Below, piece after piece: positions 33,366 through 41,594 of a stretch of 64,000 bases of DNA. The DNA comes from Sphingomonas psychrolutea (lineage in GTDB: Bacteria; Pseudomonadota; Alphaproteobacteria; Sphingomonadales; Sphingomonadaceae): the NCBI RefSeq assembly GCF_014636175.1, contig NZ_BMDW01000018.1, positions 1 to 64,000 of the forward strand, written 5' to 3'. Below the pieces are notes generated by a model. The model saw only the letters and a program-made list of their open reading frames with translations. It did not search any database and had not been told where the DNA came from. The position numbers and the translations under genes are program-made. Numbering within the stretch: the stretch's first letter is position 1; each line of letters opens with the position of its first letter.

Positions 33366-33391
33366 TGGACCGCGCACGGTGTGCTAGTCCA
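33366..33391. promoter_or_regulatory. Interrupted palindrome upstream of the efflux operon
   Basis: TGGAC-CGC-GCAC-GGT-GTGC-TA-GTCCA reads as two nested inverted repeats, 10 bp before the outer-membrane-factor ATG. Its size and symmetry suit a TetR- or MarR-type dimer, but no regulator gene is adjacent. It lies in the only long gap ahead of the four-gene export operon. Confidence 0.4.
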
Positions 33392-33401
33392 GAAGAACAC
33401 C

Positions 33402-34862
33402 ATGTCGCGTTTCAGCCCCATCCTTGCGCTGCTTGCCGGTGCGCTGCCGATGGCGGCGTGCACGGTCGGGCCGAACTATCACGCGGCCACGCCGGCGACG
33501 CTCGGCGTGCCCGACGGCTATTCGGTCGCGGCCGATGCGCGCGCGCAGGCCAATCTGACGCGATGGTGGACCAGCTTCGACGATCCACTGCTCGTCAGCA
33601 TCGTCGAGCGCGCGCGGGCGAACAATCTCGATATCGCGCAAGCCGTGGCGCGGTTGCGGCAAGCGCGTGAATCGCTCGTGCAGTCGCGCGCGCAATTGCT
33701 GCCGACGGTTGGCAGTTCCGCGGGCTATACCCGCTCGCAAAGCATCATCGGCGGGACCACCACCTTGCCCGGCGGCGCGACGATCGTGACCGGGCGCGGA
33801 TCGGGCGACACGCTCTCGCTCGGACTCGACGTGCAGTATCAGGTCGGCCTGTTCGGCGAAGTCCGCCGCACGGTCGAGGCGAGCCGCGCGCAATTCGCAG
33901 CGTCGGGCTATGATTATGCCAGCGTCCTGCTCTCGACCCAGGCCGAGACCGCGCGCAATTACATGCTGGCGCGGCTGTACCAGGCGCAACTCGCCAATGC
34001 GCAGAACTCGCTCGCGCTGCAGGACGACAATCTGGAAATCGCCGGGTTCCGCGTGCAGGCCGGCCTCGTCTCCTCGCTCGATGCCGAGCAAGCCCGCTCG
34101 CAGCGCGCTAGCACCGCCGCGACGATCCCGACGCTCGAGCAGAATTACAACGCCGCCGTGTCGCGGCTCGGCGTCCTGACCGGGCAGGCACCGGGTGCGC
34201 TGAAGGCCGAAATGGCGGCGGTGAAGCCGATCCCCGCCGGTCCCGACGGCATCGCGGTCGGCGTGCCGATCGATACGTTGCGCCAGCGGCCCGACGTGCG
34301 CTCGGCCGAACGCACTCTTGCCGCGGCCACCGCGCAGATCGGCGTCGCCAAGGCGCAGCTTTATCCCGCGCTGGCGATCAGCGGCAGTCTGTCGACCGAC
34401 GCCGCGAAGATCGGCAATTTGTTTGAGACGATTGCGGGGCAAGTGTTCTCCGGGCTGACTCAGACGATCTTCAATGGCGGTCGGCTGCGCTCTGCGGTGC
34501 GTGGGCAGGAAGCGGCGGCGGATGGCGCCTTCTCGGCCTATAAATCGACCGTGCTGACGGGCCTTGAGGATGTCGAGAATGCGCTGGTCGCGCTCGACAG
34601 TGCCAAGCGGCGGGCCGAGCAGTTCACCATCGCGCTCGATGCGGCAAACAATACTGCTTTGTTATCGCGCAGTCAGTATCGCGCCGGTCTGACTGATTTC
34701 ACCACGCTCAACACCGCCGAGAGCAGCTTGCTCACCGCGCGCAATGGCTTGGCCCAGGCGCAGGCCGATCGCGCCAATGCGCTGGTGCAACTCTATCTCG
34801 CGCTCGGCGGCGGCTGGGACAGCGCCGCCGACCCGACCGCTCTCGTCACGCAGGAACGCTAA
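33402..34862 (+). CDS. TolC/OprM-type outer membrane efflux lipoprotein
   Basis: A 486-residue NodT-family outer membrane factor. The N-terminus MSRFSPILALLAGALPMAAC ends in a lipobox with the acylated Cys at residue 20, followed by TVGPNYH. Two homologous halves form the alpha-barrel/beta-barrel channel: RWWTSFDDPLLVSIVERARANNLDIAQAVARLRQARESL and, later, LRQRPDVRSAERTLAAATAQIGVAKAQLYP. ATG 33402 is chosen over a longer upstream frame that overlaps pccA. It is the first gene of a four-gene MacAB-like exporter operon. Confidence 0.93.
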   Translation: MSRFSPILALLAGALPMAACTVGPNYHAATPATLGVPDGYSVAADARAQANLTRWWTSFDDPLLVSIVERARANNLDIAQAVARLRQARESLVQSRAQLLPTVGSSAGYTRSQSIIGGTTTLPGGATIVTGRGSGDTLSLGLDVQYQVGLFGEVRRTVEASRAQFAASGYDYASVLLSTQAETARNYMLARLYQAQLANAQNSLALQDDNLEIAGFRVQAGLVSSLDAEQARSQRASTAATIPTLEQNYNAAVSRLGVLTGQAPGALKAEMAAVKPIPAGPDGIAVGVPIDTLRQRPDVRSAERTLAAATAQIGVAKAQLYPALAISGSLSTDAAKIGNLFETIAGQVFSGLTQTIFNGGRLRSAVRGQEAAADGAFSAYKSTVLTGLEDVENALVALDSAKRRAEQFTIALDAANNTALLSRSQYRAGLTDFTTLNTAESSLLTARNGLAQAQADRANALVQLYLALGGGWDSAADPTALVTQER

Positions 34863-36233
34863 ATGGCCGATCCCGTTCGCACCGATCTCAACGACTTTCT
34901 GGGCGCGAAGCCGGTGCCCGCGTGGCGGAAGTGGGCGAAATGGGCCGGCGTCGCGGTTGGCGTCGTGCTGCTCTTGTTGTTGCTCAAGAGCTGCTTCGGC
35001 GGCGCGGGCAAGCCCGAATATTCGACCGAGGCGGTGACGCGCGGGTCGCTGTCGGTCAGCGTCTCGGCGACGGGCAAGCTTGCGCCGACCAACCAGGTGC
35101 AGGTCGGCTCGGAACTGTCGGGTCTCGTCACCAAAGTGGTGGTCGATGTCAACGACCGCGTCACCAAGGGGCAGCCGCTCGCACTGATCGATCCGTCGCG
35201 CTTTCAGGATACGGTGAACCAAAGCCAGGCCGCGCTCAACGCGGCGGTTGCGACGGTTGCGCAGAACCAGGCGACGCTCGCGCAATCCTCGGCACAGCTC
35301 GCACGGTTGCAGGAGGTGAGCCGCCTGTCGGGCGGGCGTGTGCCGGCGAAGACCGAGCTTGAACAAGCGATCGCCGATCGCGACCGCGCGATCGCCAATG
35401 TCCGCGCCGCGCAAGCGAACGTTGCCTCGGCGCGCGCGACGCTGTCGTCGAACCAGACGCAATTGGTGCGCGCCGTGATTCGGTCCCCGGTCGATGGCGT
35501 GGTGCTCGCGCGGCAAATCGAGCCGGGCGCGACGGTTGCGGCGTCGTTCAACACGCCGACGCTGTTCGTCATCGCCGAGGATTTGGCGACGATGAAGCTC
35601 GAAGTTGCAATTGACGAGGCCGATGTCGGATCGGTCAAGCAAGGCCAGAGCGCGACCTTCACGGTCGATGCGTTTCCGGGCAAGACCTTCCCAGCAGCGA
35701 TCACGCGCGTCGATCTCGGATCGAACCTCAGCGCGCAGACGACGACCACGACCACCACCACCACCGGGCAAGTCGTGTCCTATGGCGCGACGCTGAGCGT
35801 CAACAATGCCGATCTGCAATTGCGCCCCGGCATGACCGCGACCGCCGACATCACGACTTCGGCCAAGACCAACATCCTGCTTGTCCCCAACGCCGCCTTG
35901 CGCTTCAAGCCGCCCGCGGCCGCCAACAGTGGCGGCGGCATCGCCGGGACGATCGTGCCGACCAGGCCACGGCGCGGCGCGGGCGGCGCCGGCAAGGACA
36001 TTACGGTCAAGCGCGGCGGCGCGCAGACCGTCTATATCCAGGACGCGACCGGCACGCCCAAGGCGGTCGATATCACCACCGGCGAAACCAACGGCACGAT
36101 GACCGAAGTGATCGGCGGCGATTTGAAGCCGGGCGACAAGGTTATCACCGGGCAGCTCGCCGCTGGTGTGACCGCTGGGTCGGGTGGCAGCAAGCGTCGT
36201 ACGGGCGCGGCTGGGGCGAACGGTGGCCAGTAA
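34863..36233 (+). CDS. MacA-like periplasmic adaptor protein
   Basis: A 456-residue HlyD/MacA-family adaptor. An N-terminal membrane anchor (GVAVGVVLLLLLL) is followed by the lipoyl and beta-barrel parts (SVSVSATGKLAPTNQVQVGSELSGLVTKVVVDVNDRVTKGQPLALID), a coiled-coil hairpin of about 90 residues rich in Ala/Gln, then VIRSPVDGVVLARQIEPGATVAASFNTPTLFVIAEDL. Nine consecutive Thr occur near residue 300 in a loop. A Gly-rich linker and basic tail end the protein. It starts directly after the outer-membrane-factor stop and couples the ABC transporter to the channel. Confidence 0.93.
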   Translation: MADPVRTDLNDFLGAKPVPAWRKWAKWAGVAVGVVLLLLLLKSCFGGAGKPEYSTEAVTRGSLSVSVSATGKLAPTNQVQVGSELSGLVTKVVVDVNDRVTKGQPLALIDPSRFQDTVNQSQAALNAAVATVAQNQATLAQSSAQLARLQEVSRLSGGRVPAKTELEQAIADRDRAIANVRAAQANVASARATLSSNQTQLVRAVIRSPVDGVVLARQIEPGATVAASFNTPTLFVIAEDLATMKLEVAIDEADVGSVKQGQSATFTVDAFPGKTFPAAITRVDLGSNLSAQTTTTTTTTTGQVVSYGATLSVNNADLQLRPGMTATADITTSAKTNILLVPNAALRFKPPAAANSGGGIAGTIVPTRPRRGAGGAGKDITVKRGGAQTVYIQDATGTPKAVDITTGETNGTMTEVIGGDLKPGDKVITGQLAAGVTAGSGGSKRRTGAAGANGGQ

Positions 36234-36987
36234 CGCCCGTCTCGCCACGGGTCATGCCGCACTGGCTGGGGACACAATCATCGCGCTGCGCGGGGTGACC
36301 AAAAGCTATGGCGAGGGCGCGACCGCGTTCCTTGCGCTGAAGGGCATCGACCTCGACATCACGCAAGGCGATTTCGTCGCGGTGATGGGCGCGAGCGGAT
36401 CGGGCAAATCGACGACGATGAACATCCTCGGTTGCCTCGACGTGCCGAGCGCCGGGACCTTTCAGTTCAAGGGCGTCCATGTCGAGACGCTCGACCGCGA
36501 CCAGCGCGCGCTGCTGCGGCGCAAATATCTCGGCTTCGTGTTCCAGGGCTTCAACCTGCTCGCGCGCACGTCCGCGCTCGAAAATGTCGAGCTGCCGTTG
36601 CTGTACCGCGGCGACGCCAAAAAGGCGCGACACGACACCGCGATGGCTGCGCTCGACAAGGTCGGGCTGGCGGATTGGTGGGATCATACCCCGGCGGAGC
36701 TGTCGGGCGGTCAGCAACAGCGCGTCGCCATTGCGCGCGCGATCGTGACGTCGCCGGCCGTGCTGCTGGCCGACGAGCCGACCGGCAACCTCGATTCGGA
36801 ACGCTCGGTCGAAATCATGGAGTTGCTCTCGGGGCTCAACCGCGACAGCGGCATCACCGTGATCATGGTCACGCATGAGCCCGACATGGCGGCGTTCGCG
36901 CGGACGATCGTGCATTTCAAGGACGGGCTGGTCGAGCGGGTCGAGGCGCATAACTCTCCCTCCCGCTTGCGGGAGGGGAGTCAGTAA
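36223..36987 (+). CDS. MacB-type ABC transporter ATP-binding protein
   Basis: A 254-residue ATPase of the MacB/LolD class. Walker A is GASGSGKST, the signature LSGGQQQRVAIARA, Walker B VLLADEPTGNLD, and the H-loop VMVTHEP. GTG 36223 overlaps the adaptor stop by 11 nt. GTG 36184 is the other option but gives an unconserved extension. Residues 245-253 (HNSPSRLRE...) are encoded by a single repeat arm, after which the TAA overlaps the permease ATG (TAATG). Confidence 0.93.
   Translation: MASNARLATGHAALAGDTIIALRGVTKSYGEGATAFLALKGIDLDITQGDFVAVMGASGSGKSTTMNILGCLDVPSAGTFQFKGVHVETLDRDQRALLRRKYLGFVFQGFNLLARTSALENVELPLLYRGDAKKARHDTAMAALDKVGLADWWDHTPAELSGGQQQRVAIARAIVTSPAVLLADEPTGNLDSERSVEIMELLSGLNRDSGITVIMVTHEPDMAAFARTIVHFKDGLVERVEAHNSPSRLREGSQ
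36957..36980. repeat. Solitary family B hairpin arm at the ATPase 3' end
   Basis: The core palindrome CCCTCCCGCTTGCGGGAGGG (36958-36977) matches the left arm of family B, but no right arm follows. It is translated as the ATPase C-terminus. This may be a half element or the result of recombination between arms. Confidence 0.88.
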
Positions 36988-38195
36988 TGCTCGGCACCAC
37001 CTTCCTCCTCGCGATCCGCTCGATCGCACGCCACAAATTGCGCTCGATCCTGACCGCGCTCGGGATCATCATCGGCGTGGCCGCGGTCGTATCGATGGTG
37101 ACGCTGGGCAAGGCGACGACCGCTGCGGTCCAGCAGTCGATCGCCTCGCTCGGCACCAACATCCTGCAAGTCCGCCCGGGCCAGGGCTTCGGTCGCGGCG
37201 GCGGCGGCCCGCGTCCGCCCGACTTCAAGCCCGAGGACGTGACCGCCATTGCCAATCAAGTCGCCGGCGTCACCGCGGTCGCGGCACAGGCGCAGGCCAC
37301 CGCCACGGTCATTTACGAGGGTGCCAATTGGTCGACGACGATCAACGGTACCACCAATGGCTATTTCGATGTTCAGCCGTGGCCGCTGACGGCAGGGCGT
37401 GCCTTCACGCCGATCGAGGAAGCCGCTGGCAAATCGGCGTGCATCATCGGGAATACGGTGTCGAAGAATCTCTATCGGGGCGGTCAGGCGGTCGGCACGC
37501 GGATGCGAATCGGCGCGATCAGCTGCGACGTGATCGGCGTGCTCAGCACGCGCGGCCAATCGGGCTTTGGCGGTGATCAGGACGATGTCGTGATCATGCC
37601 GATCAAGGCGGTGCAGCGCCGCTTCACCGGCAACCGCGATATCCGCCTGATCCTGGTTGGCGTCGATAAGGCGTTCGCGAGCAGCACCGTGCAAGCCTCG
37701 ATCGAGGATTTGCTGCGCGAACGGCGCAACATCACGACCGGCAAGGAGGATGATTTCTTCGTCTTCGACACCAAGCAGATCAACGATACGCTGACCGGCG
37801 CGACCACCGCGCTGACCAGTATCGTGACTGCGGTGGCGGGGATCAGCCTGATCGTCGGCGGGATCGGCATCATGAACATCATGCTTGTCTCGGTGACCGA
37901 GCGCACGCGCGAGATCGGCATCCGCCTGGCGATCGGCGCGGTGGCGAACGAAGTGCTGTTGCAGTTTCTGGTCGAGGCGATTGCTTTGTCGATGCTCGGC
38001 GGGGTGATCGGGCTGCTGCTCGCGCAAGGCGTGATCCTCGCGCTCGTGCCGGTGCTCAAGGTGACCTATCTGTTCGATCTGCAGATCAATCTGATCGCCT
38101 TCGCCATTTCCGCGCTGATCGGCGTCGTCTTCGGCTATTTCCCGGCGCGGCGCGCGGCCTCGCTCAACCCGATCGACGCGCTAAGACACGAATAA
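36987..38195 (+). CDS. MacB-type ABC transporter permease
   Basis: A 402-residue FtsX-like permease. One helix near the N-terminus (LRSILTALGIIIGVAAVVSMVTLG) is followed by a periplasmic MacB-like domain of about 230 residues with a Gly/Pro-rich start (GFGRGGGGPRPPDF). Three C-terminal helices follow, including SLIVGGIGIMNIMLVSVTERTREIGIRLAIGA. The ATPase is encoded separately, unlike E. coli MacB. Substrates of such pumps include macrolides, peptides and siderophores; the sequence does not say which. Confidence 0.94.
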   Translation: MLGTTFLLAIRSIARHKLRSILTALGIIIGVAAVVSMVTLGKATTAAVQQSIASLGTNILQVRPGQGFGRGGGGPRPPDFKPEDVTAIANQVAGVTAVAAQAQATATVIYEGANWSTTINGTTNGYFDVQPWPLTAGRAFTPIEEAAGKSACIIGNTVSKNLYRGGQAVGTRMRIGAISCDVIGVLSTRGQSGFGGDQDDVVIMPIKAVQRRFTGNRDIRLILVGVDKAFASSTVQASIEDLLRERRNITTGKEDDFFVFDTKQINDTLTGATTALTSIVTAVAGISLIVGGIGIMNIMLVSVTERTREIGIRLAIGAVANEVLLQFLVEAIALSMLGGVIGLLLAQGVILALVPVLKVTYLFDLQINLIAFAISALIGVVFGYFPARRAASLNPIDALRHE

Positions 38196-38238
38196 GCGCG
38201 GCACGAACCGCCGCGCGCAGCGCAATAGCACTCTTCTT

Positions 38239-38301
38239 CTTCGTGTCTTTGCGTCTTTGTGTGAGAAATTTTGGATCACACAAAGACGCAAAGACACGAA
38301 G
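38239..38301. repeat. Long hairpin repeat, family F (after the export operon)
   Basis: A perfect 26-bp stem: 38239-38264 (starts CTTCGTGTCTTTGCGTCTTT) and its complement 38276-38301 around an 11-bp loop. A related copy lies at 50381-50456. Unlike the other families it is AT-rich. It may also terminate the exporter transcript. Confidence 0.9.
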
Positions 38302-38356
38302 GAAGGAAGATGGTCGCCGCTTGCGCGGTGGAGGGTTGGCGGGCAGGAGGCGCGGC

Positions 38357-39286
38357 ATGACCAGCTGGAAATTGAGCTTGCCCTGCACGCGCGCCGAGGC
38401 CGAGGCGATCGATGCGTCGGACGACATTGCCGAAGGCATGGTGCTGATGACGACCGAACTGCACGAGGACGACCGCGAGCATTGGCGGCTCGATGCGTAT
38501 CTCGAGGCCGAACCCGATGCCGCGACGATTGCCGCGATCCTTGCTTTGGTGCCGAGTGCGGCCGGGGCCGCGCCCGAAATCGAAGCCTTGCCCGAGGAGG
38601 ATTGGGTCACGCTCAGCCAGCAAGGCCTCGAGCCGATCGCCGAGGGGCGCTTCGTCGTCCACACCTCGGCGCATCCGGTCGACCTGCCCGCAGGCGGCCG
38701 CGCGTTCCTGATCGAGGCGGGGCAAGCGTTCGGCACGGGGCATCATGCGACGACCTCGGGCTGTCTCGCGATGCTCGACGCGCTGCCGGGGCCGTTCGCG
38801 CGCATCATCGACATTGGCACCGGCACCGGGCTGCTCGCGTTCGCCGCGCGGTATTTGTGGCCTGAAGCAGCAGTGATCGCGACCGATATCGATCCGCGCG
38901 CGATCGTGGTGACGGCGGAAAACGCCACGCTGAATGCGATCGAAGGCGTCGAGCTGATCGTCGCCGACGGCGCGCTCGACGACCGCATCACCGACCGCGC
39001 GCCCTATGATCTGCTGATCGCCAACATCCTCGCCGGGCCGCTCGTCTCGATGGCCCCGGAAATTGCCGCGATCGCTGCGCCGGGGGCGACGATCGTGCTC
39101 GCGGGGCTCTTGGAGACGCAGCGCGGCGATGTCGTTGCGGCGTTCGCAGGCTGCGGCTGTGCGCTGGACGCGGTTGACCGGCGCGGCGACTGGTCGATCC
39201 TGCGGCTGACGGCGGGGGCGGTGCGCTATGTGCCGACCGCGCCGATCGACCCGAAGGGGCGCGACGGCTGGGCGCTGGATCTGTAG
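38357..39286 (+). CDS. prmA: Ribosomal protein L11 methyltransferase
   Basis: A 309-residue class I SAM methyltransferase that trimethylates ribosomal protein L11. The PrmA hallmarks are FLIEAGQAFGTGHHATTSGCL, IIDIGTGTGLLAFAARY (SAM loop), ATDIDPRAIVVTAENATLN and DLLIANILAGPLVSMAPEI (NxxAxP-like active segment). The start has AGGAGG at good spacing. The region from MTSWKLSLPC is the substrate-binding domain, shorter than in E. coli. Confidence 0.94.
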   Translation: MTSWKLSLPCTRAEAEAIDASDDIAEGMVLMTTELHEDDREHWRLDAYLEAEPDAATIAAILALVPSAAGAAPEIEALPEEDWVTLSQQGLEPIAEGRFVVHTSAHPVDLPAGGRAFLIEAGQAFGTGHHATTSGCLAMLDALPGPFARIIDIGTGTGLLAFAARYLWPEAAVIATDIDPRAIVVTAENATLNAIEGVELIVADGALDDRITDRAPYDLLIANILAGPLVSMAPEIAAIAAPGATIVLAGLLETQRGDVVAAFAGCGCALDAVDRRGDWSILRLTAGAVRYVPTAPIDPKGRDGWALDL

Positions 39287-39291
39287 CCAGC

Positions 39292-39672
39292 TTATCTGGC
39301 GACTGGCTGCCACCCGTCGACTTCGGCTCTGAGCGACGCAACGAACGAATCGTAGATCACTTTCGCGCGGGCCAGGCCGGCCTGGCCGCGCCCCCGGTCG
39401 TCGATCGGAAGCTCCCCCTGCACGCCGAAGCCATCGCGCAGAAACTCGCGATCATCGTAGCGCGTCTTGAAGGCGTTTAGGAAATTGCGGCAGTCGGTCG
39501 CAATATCGGCCCGCTGCTGGAAATCGAGCGTGCCGAGCGTGCCGTCCACCGCGGACCGCAACGCCCTGACGCTACCGAAGGTATCGTCGGAGATGCGTTG
39601 CGACAGGAAGGCCTGCAAGTGCGGCCATTGCGCCTCGCCCAAGGCCCAGCGCTCCCGCTCGGCCCGGCTCAC
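39292..39672 (-). CDS. Hypothetical protein downstream of phhA
   Basis: A 126-residue soluble protein whose GTG start overlaps the phhA stop (GTGA), so it is co-translated with phenylalanine hydroxylase. Recognisable patches are RWALGEAQWPHLQAFLSQRISDDTFGSVRALR and DDREFLRDGFGVQGELPIDDRGRGQAGLARAKVIYDSFV. I do not recognise the family. It is not a pterin carbinolamine dehydratase (no PhhB signature). Confidence 0.65.
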   Translation of the reverse strand: MSRAERERWALGEAQWPHLQAFLSQRISDDTFGSVRALRSAVDGTLGTLDFQQRADIATDCRNFLNAFKTRYDDREFLRDGFGVQGELPIDDRGRGQAGLARAKVIYDSFVASLRAEVDGWQPVAR

Positions 39673-40535
39673 TTCTGCGCCAGCGCATAGGCTTGCGTCC
39701 CCAGCGTCAGCACCTGATCCTCCGGCAGCACCGTCGCCACCGGCACATCCGGTAACCGCGCCAGCTCCTCGTAGAGCGGCGCGAAATCGGTCTCCACCGT
39801 CAGCCGCAGCAATTCATCGAAGCTCGGGATCACGAAATAATTCTGCTGGAAATCGTCGATCCGGTACTCGGTCCGCATCACGCGCTTCAGATCGAAGGCG
39901 ATGCGGTTGGGGCTTGCGTCGTCCAAAGCAAAGCGGCTTTCGGCGAAGCTCGATACGATCCCCGAGCCATAGATGCGCAAGCCCTCCGGCTCGGCGATCA
40001 GCCCGAATTCGACCGTGTACCAATAAAGCCGCCCGAGATATTTGAGCGCATCCAGCCCAAGCGCGCGTTGCCCGCCACGCCCGTATGCTGCGAGATAATC
40101 GGCGAACACCGGGTCGGCGAGCATCGGCACATGGCCGAACACGTCATGGAACACGTCGGGTTCCTGCAGATAATCGAGCTGATCCGCGCGCCGGATGAAA
40201 TTGCCCGCGACGAAGCGGCGGTTGGCCATATGATCGAAGAACACATCGTCGGGCACCAGCCCCGGCACCGCGACGACTTGCCAGCCGGTCAACGCCATCA
40301 GCCGGTCGGATAATTCCTCGAAATCGGGGATGCCGGGCTTGCTCAGCTTGAGCACGTCGAGCCCGCGCAGATAGGCATTTGACGCGCGACCGGGCAGCAA
40401 GGCCGCCTGTCGCGCGAACAGCGTGTCCCAAACGCGGTGCTCCTCGGGCGTGAAATGCGCCCAATCCTGCGGGATCGTCCAATCGGCGGCGGCCCCCTCG
40501 GGTGGGTGGTCCAGAACATGCGTATCGTCGGCCAT
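39669..40535 (-). CDS. phhA: Phenylalanine 4-monooxygenase
   Basis: A 288-residue bacterial aromatic amino acid hydroxylase that makes tyrosine from phenylalanine using tetrahydropterin and Fe(II). The iron ligands are the two His of FHDVFGHVPML and the Glu of YWYTVEFGL. Other family blocks are FFDHMANRRFVAGNFIR, GLIAEPEGLRIYGSGIVSSF and YRIDDFQQNYFVI. Length matches the single-domain bacterial form without a regulatory domain. A hypothetical gene follows with a 4-nt overlap. Confidence 0.96.
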   Translation of the reverse strand: MADDTHVLDHPPEGAAADWTIPQDWAHFTPEEHRVWDTLFARQAALLPGRASNAYLRGLDVLKLSKPGIPDFEELSDRLMALTGWQVVAVPGLVPDDVFFDHMANRRFVAGNFIRRADQLDYLQEPDVFHDVFGHVPMLADPVFADYLAAYGRGGQRALGLDALKYLGRLYWYTVEFGLIAEPEGLRIYGSGIVSSFAESRFALDDASPNRIAFDLKRVMRTEYRIDDFQQNYFVIPSFDELLRLTVETDFAPLYEELARLPDVPVATVLPEDQVLTLGTQAYALAQK

Positions 40536-40581
40536 GTGCTTAGCCTATCATAGCTGCGCTGCAGCAGGAACCAGGTTACGA

Positions 40582-41271
40582 ATGAAACCACCCTCGAAAC
40601 GATTATGGGCGCTGGAAGTACCGCGTGGGGCGTACGGACTGGCGTCGCTCGCCTTTGCCAAGGGGATGCTGGCGCGGGGCCCGCGGGGTGACGGACGGCC
40701 GGTGATGCTGTTGCCCGGCCTGTTCAATGGCGACCGATCGAACGTGTTTTTGCGGCGCTATCTGACCTCGCTCGGTTACCGCGCCGAGGGCTGGGGGTTG
40801 GGGCGTAACCTTGGCGCGCGCGCGATCGGGGCGGAGGGCGACCGGCTGCTCGACCGGATCCGCGCGCTGCACGATGAAACGGGCGCGCGCGTAACGCTGG
40901 TCGGGGTCAGTCTCGGCGGGATCATGGCGCGGTTCGCGGCGCATCAAGCGCCCGATCTGGTGCGCGAAGTCATCACGATCAGTTCGCCGTTTGCCGGCAG
41001 CCCGCGTGCGACCAACGTCTGGCGCGCGTTCGAAGCGCTGACCGGTGAGCGGATCGATGCGCCCGCGGTGATCGCGCGATCGGCGCTGATCGCCCGCCCG
41101 CTGCCCGTGCCGACGACCGCGATCTGGAGCCGCAGCGACGGGCTGGTCAACGGGATGATCTGCCACGATGGCGATGGCCGCGCGGTCGAGGTGCGCAGCA
41201 GTCATATCGGCGTGCAGGTGCGGCCGCAGGTGTTGCTCGCGGTGGCGCGGGTGTTGGGGGGGAGCGTGTAG
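40582..41271 (+). CDS. Alpha/beta hydrolase (lipase-like)
   Basis: A 229-residue protein with the nucleophile elbow GVSLGG and an oxyanion region LLPGLFNGDRSN. ITISSPFAGSPRATNVWR and late Asp (SRSDGLVN) and His (SSHIGVQ) residues complete a plausible triad. There is no signal peptide, so it is probably cytoplasmic. I start at ATG 40582 (MKPPSKRLW); the longer frame overlaps phhA. The substrate is unknown. Confidence 0.8.
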   Translation: MKPPSKRLWALEVPRGAYGLASLAFAKGMLARGPRGDGRPVMLLPGLFNGDRSNVFLRRYLTSLGYRAEGWGLGRNLGARAIGAEGDRLLDRIRALHDETGARVTLVGVSLGGIMARFAAHQAPDLVREVITISSPFAGSPRATNVWRAFEALTGERIDAPAVIARSALIARPLPVPTTAIWSRSDGLVNGMICHDGDGRAVEVRSSHIGVQVRPQVLLAVARVLGGSV

Positions 41272-41280
41272 GTCTATTCT

Positions 41281-41306
41281 CTCCCCTCCCTTTCAGGAAG
41301 GGGAGG
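41281..41306. terminator. Hairpin between convergent genes
   Basis: CTCCCCTCCC...GGAAGGGGAG can fold into a stem between the hydrolase and lipoprotein genes, which converge here. It resembles a diverged repeat arm and may serve as a bidirectional terminator. There is no U-tract. Confidence 0.4.
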
Positions 41307-41309
41307 ATC

Positions 41310-41594
41310 TCAATCCCGCGCCCGATACCCCTCATACCGATCGCAATCGTTGCGCTTGTGCTGGCGGCACTCCTTTTCCCACTGCTTGCGCTCGGCACCT
41401 TCGCGCTCTTCGGCCTTGCGCATTTTCTTGCCGTAATTGCGGTCTGCCTCGGACTGGCTCGTCGTGGTCCAATCGACCGCCTTGCCCGCTGCCTTGACCG
41501 GGAGCGTCACGACATCGAACGCGGCCTTGGCGACGCAGCCGCCGCTCAGCACGGGCAGCAGCAGGGTGGTGGCGAGCAGGGTTTTGCGGATCAT
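41310..41594 (-). CDS. Small lipoprotein
   Basis: A 94-residue protein with a lipoprotein signal peptide: MIRKTLLATTLLLPVLSGGC, the Cys at residue 20 being the lipidation site. The rest is polar and helical: DRNYGKKMRKAEEREGAERKQWEKECRQHKRNDC, rich in Lys/Glu. The ATG overlaps the glycerophosphodiesterase stop (ATGA). No family recognised. It should be anchored in a membrane facing the periplasm. Confidence 0.8.
   Translation of the reverse strand: MIRKTLLATTLLLPVLSGGCVAKAAFDVVTLPVKAAGKAVDWTTTSQSEADRNYGKKMRKAEEREGAERKQWEKECRQHKRNDCDRYEGYRARD

Noticed and set aside
38239..38301. Long hairpin as a simple rho-independent terminator
   Set aside because: The stem is 26 bp and a related copy lies at 50381, so it is better described as a repeat; terminator action is possible but secondary.
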